Below are positions 55,511-62,754 of a stretch of 64,000 bases of DNA, piece after piece. The stretch is from assembly GCF_030812195.1 (NCBI RefSeq), contig NZ_JAUSSF010000001.1, positions 1,922,001 through 1,986,000 of the forward strand, written 5' to 3'. A model generated the notes under the pieces. That model saw only the letters and a list, made by a program, of their open reading frames with translations, was not told where the DNA came from and searched no databases. Made by a program: the position numbers and the translations under genes. Within the stretch, counting starts at the first letter, position 1; each line of letters starts with the position of its first letter. This stretch comes from Chryseobacterium lathyri (GTDB taxonomy: Bacteria; Bacteroidota; Bacteroidia; Flavobacteriales; Weeksellaceae).

Positions 55511-56698
55511 ATGGAAAAATTTCAACTTGATAATCAGTCTTTAACTGTCAATGCTTTTTATAATGAAATGGAAATTTCCCAAAATGGAAATTTTATTCAA
55601 AAAATTAGAGGAATTTCTATTGAACCTATTCAGGTAAGAATAGAGCCTCTTAAAATTAAATTAAATTTAACAACTAAAGGACAAAATAGAATTTCTGTAG
55701 AAAAGGATTTATTTAATGGAGTATATTATACAAATGTATTAGACTATTCTTTAGGTGAAATTTCATATTTTGCAAACTTCATAACTGAAATTTGGGCAGA
55801 AAAAGTGTGGAATTTATTAATTGAGCATAAGGAAAATCAATTAATAATTACGTTGCAAGATGAAACGATAAAGAAACTTTTAATACAAGAAAACCCATTA
55901 ATATTTAAAAGTAATGAAGATATTGATGAATTTTGTAAGAAGTATAATCTTAGAATTGAAAATTTTGTTTATGCCGGAAAATTTGAAAATTTAGAAATTG
56001 AATTAGAAGGAATTTCAGCAAGATTATCATCAGAAATCATTTTTTTTAGAAAAAAGATTTTTACCGAGCTTTTAATACAAAAACTAAATTCTAGAATATA
56101 TAAATACGAGGATGTAAATAATTATTCCCTACCATTAAAGAAAAAAGAAATTTTTCTGAATTGGAAACAAAAGCAAATTGATGAAATAGGAATTGTTCAA
56201 AAATTTATACAATCTCCTTTCACATTTGATAACTTAGAACAATTTTCTTCTTTTCAGTCTTTGAATGATTTTTCAGCCAAAAATTATTCTCAACAGGATT
56301 TAGTTTCTGAAACACTTTATTGGTTAAATAATTTTTCAAAAGCTAAAAAAAGATTTGAAATTGCATTAAATCATTATAGCAAAAATGAAGATTTAAGAGA
56401 TGGTGTTGATAATTTAAGATTAACATTAGAGTTATTGCTAAAAGAGGTGTTTTGTAATAATAAAAGTCTTGAAAACCAATTATCCGAAATTGGTAAATAT
56501 CAAAAAGATTTGGGAATAAGTAAAGAAATAAGAAATACGTTTCAGAAAACAATTGAATATTATAATACATATCAAAATGAACATGTTAAACATGACGATA
56601 GTATTTCTAATAAGCATGAAGCAGAATTCATTTTTGGTTTAACTATGTTGTTTATCAGAATGCTAATAAAACCAAATCCAAAATTTAGTTCATTGTGA
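55511..56698 (+). CDS. Protein of unknown function with HEPN/Abi-like C-terminal helices
   Basis: 395 residues, Asn/Lys/Ile-rich. The N-terminal 200 residues are beta-rich and unknown. From about residue 265 it is helical (YSQQDLVSETLYWLNNFSKA, LRDGVDNLRLTLELLLKEVF) and ends with NEHVKHDDSISNKHEAEFIFG then LTMLFIRMLIK, a layout seen at the C-terminus of abortive-infection and HEPN-like proteins. It stands alone on the plus strand between two foldback elements, like a single-gene cassette. Confidence 0.55.
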   Translation: MEKFQLDNQSLTVNAFYNEMEISQNGNFIQKIRGISIEPIQVRIEPLKIKLNLTTKGQNRISVEKDLFNGVYYTNVLDYSLGEISYFANFITEIWAEKVWNLLIEHKENQLIITLQDETIKKLLIQENPLIFKSNEDIDEFCKKYNLRIENFVYAGKFENLEIELEGISARLSSEIIFFRKKIFTELLIQKLNSRIYKYEDVNNYSLPLKKKEIFLNWKQKQIDEIGIVQKFIQSPFTFDNLEQFSSFQSLNDFSAKNYSQQDLVSETLYWLNNFSKAKKRFEIALNHYSKNEDLRDGVDNLRLTLELLLKEVFCNNKSLENQLSEIGKYQKDLGISKEIRNTFQKTIEYYNTYQNEHVKHDDSISNKHEAEFIFGLTMLFIRMLIKPNPKFSSL

Positions 56699-56745
56699 CT
56701 GACTATGATATTGTATTGGCAAAATGCAAAGCGAAACAACTTCAT

Positions 56746-56849
56746 ACGTTCTCCTAACATTTCCAGACTCCAGCCCCTCAAATTATTTTTTGACACCGAT
56801 ATACCAGAAAAAAAAGATAAGGGCTAGAATCTTTGAACGCTAGGGTAAA
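56746..56849 (+). repeat. 104-bp cassette-boundary repeat, left copy
   Basis: Shares most positions with the copy at 60017-60120 in the same orientation: TTCTCCTAACAT at the start, AGCCCCTCAAATT and TTTTTGACAC in the middle, GATATACCA, GGGCTA and AATCTT. The inner arms 56766-56776 and 56821-56831 pair with two mismatches. It lies between convergent genes. Confidence 0.8.
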
Positions 56850-57084
56850 AAAGCTTTTATTGTCGTGTAGAAGACCGTATAAAATATTCTTTAGATACAA
56901 ATCTTATTTTAAAATTAATTTTGAATACCTCATTTTGATTGATATTGATTCTAAAAAGTCATATTGATCCATTAAATGTCATTTTACCAAGTAAAACGAA
57001 AATCACACTAAACAGCCTATCAGTAATGTTTAAAGATATTTATAAAGTATTTATTACGCATAAGTCTCGGAGAGCTGGTAGAAA
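56850..57084. other. AT-rich spacer
   Basis: No gene or clear signal seen; short open frames here have no start or composition in their favour. Confidence 0.5.
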
Positions 57085-57444
57085 TTATTCTCTCAACTCC
57101 AAAACTTTTTCTATTGATTTGTTAACAATATCCATCAACTGAGAAGTTGTACCTACAAAATTTATTTTCCCTTCTAAGTCTAAGAAAAATTCTTTTTCAG
57201 AAGAAAATGGTTTTGTCTTTGATAATTTAATTAATGCTTTAGAAGTGTAATTCTTAACCTTATCAAATTGTTTATCAAAACTCCCTAAATGCTTTGCAAA
57301 AGAATCTCCGTTTTCCATAGTCATTGCATTTTGCATAAAACTTAAATCTGCACCGTTCTTTGCTCCTCTTGAACACTTGAAAGCTATACGAACTAAATTC
57401 TCATATCTCGATGCTTGTGTGTAAAATTCTGTACTCATATTCAT
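57085..57444 (-). CDS. Protein of unknown function, last of a four-gene block
   Basis: 119 residues, helical and Lys-rich. ASRYENLVRIAFKCSRGAKNG then SFMQNAMTMENGDSFAKHLGSF are its most distinctive parts. Its ATG overlaps the stop of the upstream gene by one base (TAATG), so the two are translationally coupled. Not recognised. Confidence 0.6.
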   Translation of the reverse strand: MNMSTEFYTQASRYENLVRIAFKCSRGAKNGADLSFMQNAMTMENGDSFAKHLGSFDKQFDKVKNYTSKALIKLSKTKPFSSEKEFFLDLEGKINFVGTTSQLMDIVNKSIEKVLELRE

Positions 57445-57851
57445 TATTTTAATAAGGATGTTAATGATACTGTCAATAATGCTCCAACTGCCGCTCCAAT
57501 TAGCGTAGCAAGTAGGACATTGCTACTCAATTTATTCCACATTCTCATGTAATAATCTGGATTAAGTTTTTTCTTTTCTTCTTCTACCCATTTATAAGCA
57601 CCTTTGAGTTTTGCAGAAGCAAAATTATCTCCTTCGCTATACTCAAAAGATTCTACATCATCTTTATTTTTAATCACCTTTCTTGTCAGAACTTTATACT
57701 GAACTAATTGGTTAGCCATTAAATCCTCAAAATTTGGATTATTTTGTATTTTAAGAATATATCTTCCCTCTCGACTTACGGTTTGCATTATTACATCCAT
57801 AATTCTTCTTTCATCATCAATTCCCATTATACGAAAAGTTATTGTTGCCAT
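57444..57851 (-). CDS. Protein of unknown function with C-terminal membrane anchor
   Basis: 135 residues. A soluble N-terminal domain (TFRIMGIDDERRIMDVIMQTV, SREGRYILKIQNNPNFEDL) ends in one membrane helix (VLLATLIGAAVGALLTVSLTSLL) at the extreme C-terminus, a tail-anchored layout. Part of the block with the DUF2971 and DUF3800 genes, 56 bp after DUF2971. Confidence 0.6.
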   Translation of the reverse strand: MATITFRIMGIDDERRIMDVIMQTVSREGRYILKIQNNPNFEDLMANQLVQYKVLTRKVIKNKDDVESFEYSEGDNFASAKLKGAYKWVEEEKKKLNPDYYMRMWNKLSSNVLLATLIGAAVGALLTVSLTSLLK

Positions 57852-57907
57852 ATCATCAATTATTTTATAATATATACATTCAATCTTTTATGGTTATTGG
57901 TTTTAAA

Positions 57908-58969
57908 TTAATCTTGTAGCACTATTTGTTTTAAGTCAATTAATTTAAAAACATTTTCAGATACTTTTTCTAAATTAATTTTGCCAAGACTTCTTACTAG
58001 AGTATTTCCATTTTCATATTCACCAGACATATATAGATTGTCATTGAAATTTTCAGCAAGGTGATTAACTAATTCAATAAATAATTCATCATTTTCTTTA
58101 TTTTTTTCATCATCTCTTCTATAAAGTGTAAATATATTACCCTCATTAACGAATTCACAATTTTTGCCATTAAAAAAGTGTTTTCCTAAACTTATTGAAT
58201 GTATTGAATCTAGTGAATAATGAAAAAAACGATTGTCAGAACCTTCATAATCATTTGTATCAGGATACAAATTACTGAAGGGGATACCCATATCATTTTT
58301 ATAGATAGATAATCTCCATTCGTTTTCATACTCCCATTCATTTCTTTTTATGGTTGTAGCATATAAAAACGAAACATCAGGTGTTGAAAAATCCTTTGAA
58401 AATACATCAATAAATTCTATGTTTTCAACATATTGCACTGGGCGAAAACAATAGTTGTTAACATCTTTATTGATTTTAATACTATCTAACAATTTTTTTG
58501 TATCAAATTCAATCACAAAACCTGTTTCATTTGTATAGTGAGACCACATTAAAATATTGAACGGTATTGTGGTTAATGATATTATGCCAAAATTTCTTGA
58601 GAATGTTGTATATATAGCATTTCTTATATCATAAAATTTTCGCTTTTTATCTTCTTCATATAAACTTCCAAAATCGTGTTTTAAAAACTCTTCACGGTTT
58701 ATTATTCTTTCATAAAAACTAATATATCTTTCTTTAGAAATATTTCTAAAATCCAAAATCAATTCAGAACTATCAATTGAATCATTAAACAAAAATGGAT
58801 GAGTAGCATAAAGTTTTAAATCTTTTAATGCAGTTATCGAATTTTTTGTTATTGAATAATATTTGTAAATTTCTTCAGGAGTATCTCTTTTGGGATTAAC
58901 TTCTACAATGTGATTATTATTTTTGTCTAAAATATAAGTGAAATCCTTGTAAGTGTATTTTTGTTCCAT
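57908..58969 (-). CDS. DUF2971-family protein
   Basis: 353 residues. The family signature is clear: YKYYSITKNSITALKDLKLY and HPFLFNDSIDS near the start, PFNILMWSHYTNETGFVIEFD in the middle and KRNEWEYENEWRLSIY later. DUF2971 proteins are widespread in mobile and defence-rich regions but no activity is established. It is preceded 41 bp upstream by the DUF3800-like gene. Confidence 0.85.
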   Translation of the reverse strand: MEQKYTYKDFTYILDKNNNHIVEVNPKRDTPEEIYKYYSITKNSITALKDLKLYATHPFLFNDSIDSSELILDFRNISKERYISFYERIINREEFLKHDFGSLYEEDKKRKFYDIRNAIYTTFSRNFGIISLTTIPFNILMWSHYTNETGFVIEFDTKKLLDSIKINKDVNNYCFRPVQYVENIEFIDVFSKDFSTPDVSFLYATTIKRNEWEYENEWRLSIYKNDMGIPFSNLYPDTNDYEGSDNRFFHYSLDSIHSISLGKHFFNGKNCEFVNEGNIFTLYRRDDEKNKENDELFIELVNHLAENFNDNLYMSGEYENGNTLVRSLGKINLEKVSENVFKLIDLKQIVLQD

Positions 58970-59010
58970 GTATTAATTAGAGTTTAAATGGTTGGTGAAA
59001 ATTAATTATT

Positions 59011-59784
59011 TTATATTATTAACTCGATAGCTTTTTGTAAAATTTGTTCATTGATATCTAAAAAGTGAAAAAGTCCCTTACCACTTAATTCAACCATATT
59101 TTTATAACAGTCGATTGTTAATAAAGATTTTTCAAGATTTAAATTTCCACTATCATATTTATCTTTAGATAATTTGGATTTTCTAAATAAATATCCTACA
59201 AAATCAGGAAGGAATAAGAGACTTACTTTTGATTTTTCACAAAAGGTCATTTGTTTTAAAATAAAATTTTCATTGGGAAAAATAAACTCATCAGTATCAT
59301 TAACTCCGTAAACATTCCTGTCAAAATACATAATAATGTCTTTTGTTAATAAACTACTGTTGATATCTCTTAAATATGTATTCAAAATAATTAAATAATA
59401 AAATAATGCTTGAAATTCAGAATTATTAAAGTTTAATATTTCATTATTAAACTTATTTAATATTTGAGTCTTATTAAAAAACAAATCTTTTTGATACTTA
59501 TAACAAAAACAGTGTAATTTGTTTTTGATTATTAATGAAACTAAATCAGTCATTAATTTTTCTCTTGGTTTAGGCTCCTTAAATAGCTTATTTGAATGTA
59601 GTGTAGATGATTGTATTCTATGCTTTGAAATTATTGCCTTTAATTGTGCATCTATTTTTGCGACATCGTTTTTATTTACTGCAATTCCTAAATAATAAAT
59701 TGCATTTTCTATATCGCCATTTTTAATACTAAATTTAGTCTCATCACAAAAAAATAGAGTATTTATATTGTCATTTTTAGACAT
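59011..59784 (-). CDS. DUF3800-like (RNase H-fold) protein
   Basis: 257 residues from the ATG at 59784 (an ATG at 59811 is also possible). The pattern fits DUF3800: an acidic start NTLFFCDETKFS, a middle LHSNKLFKEPKPREKLMTDL, an Asp in IIMYFDRNVYG, and a late LPDFVGYLFRKS like the family's ADxxA helix. The fold is predicted RNase H-like; activity is not proven. First gene of a four-gene minus-strand block bounded by the two 104-bp repeats. Confidence 0.65.
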   Translation of the reverse strand: MSKNDNINTLFFCDETKFSIKNGDIENAIYYLGIAVNKNDVAKIDAQLKAIISKHRIQSSTLHSNKLFKEPKPREKLMTDLVSLIIKNKLHCFCYKYQKDLFFNKTQILNKFNNEILNFNNSEFQALFYYLIILNTYLRDINSSLLTKDIIMYFDRNVYGVNDTDEFIFPNENFILKQMTFCEKSKVSLLFLPDFVGYLFRKSKLSKDKYDSGNLNLEKSLLTIDCYKNMVELSGKGLFHFLDINEQILQKAIELII

Positions 59785-60016
59785 GAGTAAATATTTATGA
59801 AAATTATTCAATAATTAAGCTTTAGATATACCTGATAAAACTATTTTACAGATTTATTCTTTGCGTGTACTTGATGGAAATTTTATGGTTATGCTATTTT
59901 CTTACAAATTAAGAAAAAATATATCCTCACTATATGGGAAACCGTAATTGTTTTGACAAAATATATTTGAAAGAACAACAAATAATGTATTATTTTAAAT
60001 TAATAGATTTAAGAAT

Positions 60017-60120
60017 ACATTCTCCTAACATATCACGATTTTAGCCCCTCAAATTTATTTTTGACACTGATATACCAAAAGCAATAGAAACGGGCTAAAA
60101 TCTTGATACGCCTATGTAAA
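60017..60120 (+). repeat. 104-bp cassette-boundary repeat, right copy
   Basis: Second copy of the element at 56746, in direct orientation, 3271 bp away. Its inner arms GATTTTAGCCC (60037-60047) and GGGCTAAAATC (60092-60102) pair perfectly over 11 bp, and TATCA/TGATA extends the foldback outward. The end ACGCCTA is the inverse of TAGGCGT found at about 54145. Confidence 0.85.
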
Positions 60121-60126
60121 TATCAA

Positions 60127-60510
60127 CTAATTCTTTCCACCAATCCAAGTCCCATCCATACTTGTTGAAGTATTTATCCATGTCCCATTTGCATTATTCC
60201 CACTCATTTGTCCCGTGAATGTCGCCCCCGAACTGGCATTCCCAGCAATTGCAGAGAAATTTCCAGATTCCGAAACATTACCGTTTACGTCAAAGTCCTC
60301 ATTAAATACGGCTGATGTTGTTGTACCTGTAACCTTACCTGTTGAACTTACATCAATCTTAAATGTCCCGTGGTCTTTTGCTCCGGAATAGCTTCCAGAC
60401 CATTTACCCTGAAAAGGGAATGCTTGATTATTGTTATCATCATTGCTTGAACACGATAAAATGAAGGCACTGAAAATGATTGTTAATGTTACAAAAATTA
60501 GTTTTCTCAT
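60127..60510 (-). CDS. Small lipoprotein of unknown function
   Basis: 127 residues. The signal ends FILSCSSNDDNNN, a clear Bacteroidota lipobox with Asp/Asn after Cys that suggests surface export. The body is Gly/Ser/Thr-rich and beta (GKWSGSYSGAKDHGTFKIDV, GKVTGTTTSAVF, FTGQMSGNNANGTW), like small lipocalin-type or PKD-less lipoproteins. No family recognised. Confidence 0.7.
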   Translation of the reverse strand: MRKLIFVTLTIIFSAFILSCSSNDDNNNQAFPFQGKWSGSYSGAKDHGTFKIDVSSTGKVTGTTTSAVFNEDFDVNGNVSESGNFSAIAGNASSGATFTGQMSGNNANGTWINTSTSMDGTWIGGKN

Positions 60511-60611
60511 AATGTTAAAGTTTTTATTTGTTAATAATTAAATTTTAATTGATAAAAGTATTCTGTATTTATGATGGTTTCTTACGGATAACCGTAAATA
60601 ATAAGAGTTGG

Positions 60612-61049
60612 TTAATATTGACCTTTTTCTTGTTCTTTGTTTTTGCTCAACTGCTTTTTGGTATATGTAAATACATTGATGAGTAAAAGCACATCAATAA
60701 TTATTATTACTAATCTTACAAACCAATCTTTTAAAATCAATGATCCTAAATCCAGATTCAAAGATTCCTTGTAAAAGAATGGGAGGTAGAAAAGAATAAA
60801 AATGAATGTTCCTGATAAACCTACTACAGCTACTAAAACAGGTATAACAGTAAACACATAACTAATTTTATATTTTTGAGAAATTTGAAATAATCCTAAA
60901 CAAGCTATAACCAACCCAAATATCAACTCTACATCACTATCATGATTATAACCATGTATGATTAAAGTAATACCGCCTAAAACAAAGCCAACGAAGAATA
61001 TTAGGAATATAAATAAACGTGCAAAAATGTACTTCGTGTTGATTTTCAT
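60612..61049 (-). CDS. Small membrane protein of unknown function
   Basis: 145 residues with four hydrophobic helices and a short basic C-terminus (KKQLSKNKEQEKGQY). No family recognised. It lies between the lipoprotein gene (101 bp) and the exported protein gene (142 bp) on the same strand. Confidence 0.65.
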   Translation of the reverse strand: MKINTKYIFARLFIFLIFFVGFVLGGITLIIHGYNHDSDVELIFGLVIACLGLFQISQKYKISYVFTVIPVLVAVVGLSGTFIFILFYLPFFYKESLNLDLGSLILKDWFVRLVIIIIDVLLLINVFTYTKKQLSKNKEQEKGQY

Positions 61050-61191
61050 GATGGTAGTTTATTAAAGTTATTAGAAAGGGATAATAAATAGGCTTAATCT
61101 TAGCATATACATACCCTTGATTTTTCGATTATCTTTTTAAATTGATGTACTAACTATAGAATTCCATAACAAGAGGGAAATTATGGGGATG

Positions 61192-61815
61192 TTAGTCATT
61201 ATTTGAAGAATAAATGCTAGAGATAAGATTATTATTCATATCAATAACAATTGTTACTGTTGAATGCAAATCTTTCCAAATGTATTTTGTTATCTTTCCT
61301 GTTATAATTGTCTCATAATTTGGACCATAAACTTTCTTAGCTAGATCTAGCAATTTTGAAACCTCAAGCATATCCCCAACTGTTTCAAAAGAATTTCTCA
61401 TTTCTTTATCAAGTTGAATTTTTTGTAGCTTACCTTTTGAATTGAATTTTACAAAGCCATTTTCAAGATTATAAACAACGTATTTTTGAAACTCAATTTT
61501 CGATCTATCTAAATCTGATTTACACCTACTCATTATTCTTTCAAGTTTGCCTGTTTGAAATGTAAAATCATATGCTGTTAAAATCAATTCAGCAGGTTCA
61601 ACACCTCCTTTTTTATGCCAAGATTCTCGATTTTTTGTTTCATCTTCATAATGAAATCCAAACCATAAGTAATTGTCATCATTAGAGATGTCGTCTTGAT
61701 CACCAGATTGCTTGTAATTTATTCCCATGTACCATTTATCTGGTCTTTCATAGGTTTGAGAAAATGTGGAATTATAAAAGAAAACAAGTAAGCCGAATAA
61801 ATAGTATTTTTTCAT
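61192..61815 (-). CDS. Exported protein of unknown function
   Basis: 207 residues with a signal peptide (MKKYYLFGLLVFFYNSTFSQ). The mature start TYERPDKWYMGINYKQSGDQ is followed by an alternating helix/strand domain; KITKYIWKDLHSTVTIVIDM is near the end. No family recognised. Confidence 0.65.
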   Translation of the reverse strand: MKKYYLFGLLVFFYNSTFSQTYERPDKWYMGINYKQSGDQDDISNDDNYLWFGFHYEDETKNRESWHKKGGVEPAELILTAYDFTFQTGKLERIMSRCKSDLDRSKIEFQKYVVYNLENGFVKFNSKGKLQKIQLDKEMRNSFETVGDMLEVSKLLDLAKKVYGPNYETIITGKITKYIWKDLHSTVTIVIDMNNNLISSIYSSNND

Positions 61816-61864
61816 AAGTGATTTAATCCATCAGCCCACAAGATGAAAATTAATTATTAAAAAA

Positions 61865-62013
61865 GCGTGTGGGTTCAAACCTTGTTGTAAGAGGCTCGGC
61901 AAAGCCCACAGCAAACAAGTACTAACACACGCCCGTAGGACGAGTGCATCAGACTTGTTATTCTTGCTGTTTAAAATTTTGCCGATTTCTTACAGAACAA
62001 CAGAGTTTAACGC
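61865..62013. repeat. Large imperfect foldback (149 bp) after the 221-residue protein gene
   Basis: Successive arms pair in order: GCGT/ACGC, TTGTT-GTAAGA (61882-61892) with TCTTAC-AGAACAA (61988-62000), TCGGCAAA (61896-61903) with TTTGCCGA (61978-61985), ACAGCAA (61908-61914) with TTGCTGT (61964-61970), and ACAAGT (61915-61920) with ACTTGT (61953-61958). Unequal gaps between arms leave extrahelical bases, as in large integron attC sites. Confidence 0.75.
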
Positions 62014-62081
62014 TCCTTATATTTTTAAATGTTGTTTATTTTATTTTCTTACTTTTATTTTATACAAATTTATTATTTTAT

Positions 62082-62747
62082 TTAAACTTTTAAAATCTTT
62101 CTTCCCTCCGTAATAAATTTTTGATATACTTCTGTGAAAATATCTTCTTGTTTTCTAATTTCACTCTTAGCTTTATTAAATCTTTCACTCTGTCCATATT
62201 CCCATTCAGAAGGAATGGAAACCCAGCCGTGAAGATTAGCACCAAACACATAATTGGAAAGAGTACTATCTAGATTACTTAATTCATCAAGAATCTTACA
62301 TTTCAATGCATCCAATTGAGGATTAAGAAATTCAAAATTAGGCTTTTTACTCTCTTCTAACAAATCAATCATTGTTTCTATCCTTTCCATTTTGACTGGA
62401 TGACTTGAAAAACCGTTTCCTTTTATTTCTAATATTAATTCAAGAATTCCCTCTCCATTTGAAATTTGATTAAACAATTTTCTATCTAACTCCAAAGTTT
62501 CATTGTCATATTTAAATTGTCGCTTAGTAAAGTATAGAACTAAACAAACAGACAAACAAATAACAATAAAAATCCATAGTTCTACTTTAAAATACAAAAC
62601 CTGAGACAAAGATTCTAAGATTGTTTCATTCTTATCTTTAGCAACTAAAGCATTATATATAAAAGTCACTACAGCAAGGATTATAACAGAGATTATTTTA
62701 CTCCAAACAGAATCTTTCCATATCTTTTGAAACAGTTGGACATTCAT
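62082..62747 (-). CDS. Membrane protein paired with the nuclease-module gene
   Basis: 221 residues: two N-terminal membrane helices (WSKIISVIILAVVTFIYNALVA and VELWIFIVICLSVCLVLYF), then a cytoplasmic helical region with an acidic, Leu-rich pattern and HGWVSIPSEWEYGQSERFNKA. Not recognised. It starts 7 bp after the stop of the upstream gene, so the two are surely one operon and may work together. Confidence 0.65.
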   Translation of the reverse strand: MNVQLFQKIWKDSVWSKIISVIILAVVTFIYNALVAKDKNETILESLSQVLYFKVELWIFIVICLSVCLVLYFTKRQFKYDNETLELDRKLFNQISNGEGILELILEIKGNGFSSHPVKMERIETMIDLLEESKKPNFEFLNPQLDALKCKILDELSNLDSTLSNYVFGANLHGWVSIPSEWEYGQSERFNKAKSEIRKQEDIFTEVYQKFITEGRKILKV

Positions 62748-62754
62748 AAAATTA

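Noticed and set aside
56939..57142. 67-codon plus-strand frame in the spacer after the left 104-bp repeat
   Set aside because: It runs into the 3' end of the opposite-strand gene and its composition is that of AT-rich noncoding DNA.
56746..60120. Reading the 104-bp repeats as terminal repeats of an insertion sequence
   Set aside because: They are direct rather than inverted, about 104 bp long with their own internal palindrome, and no transposase lies between them.
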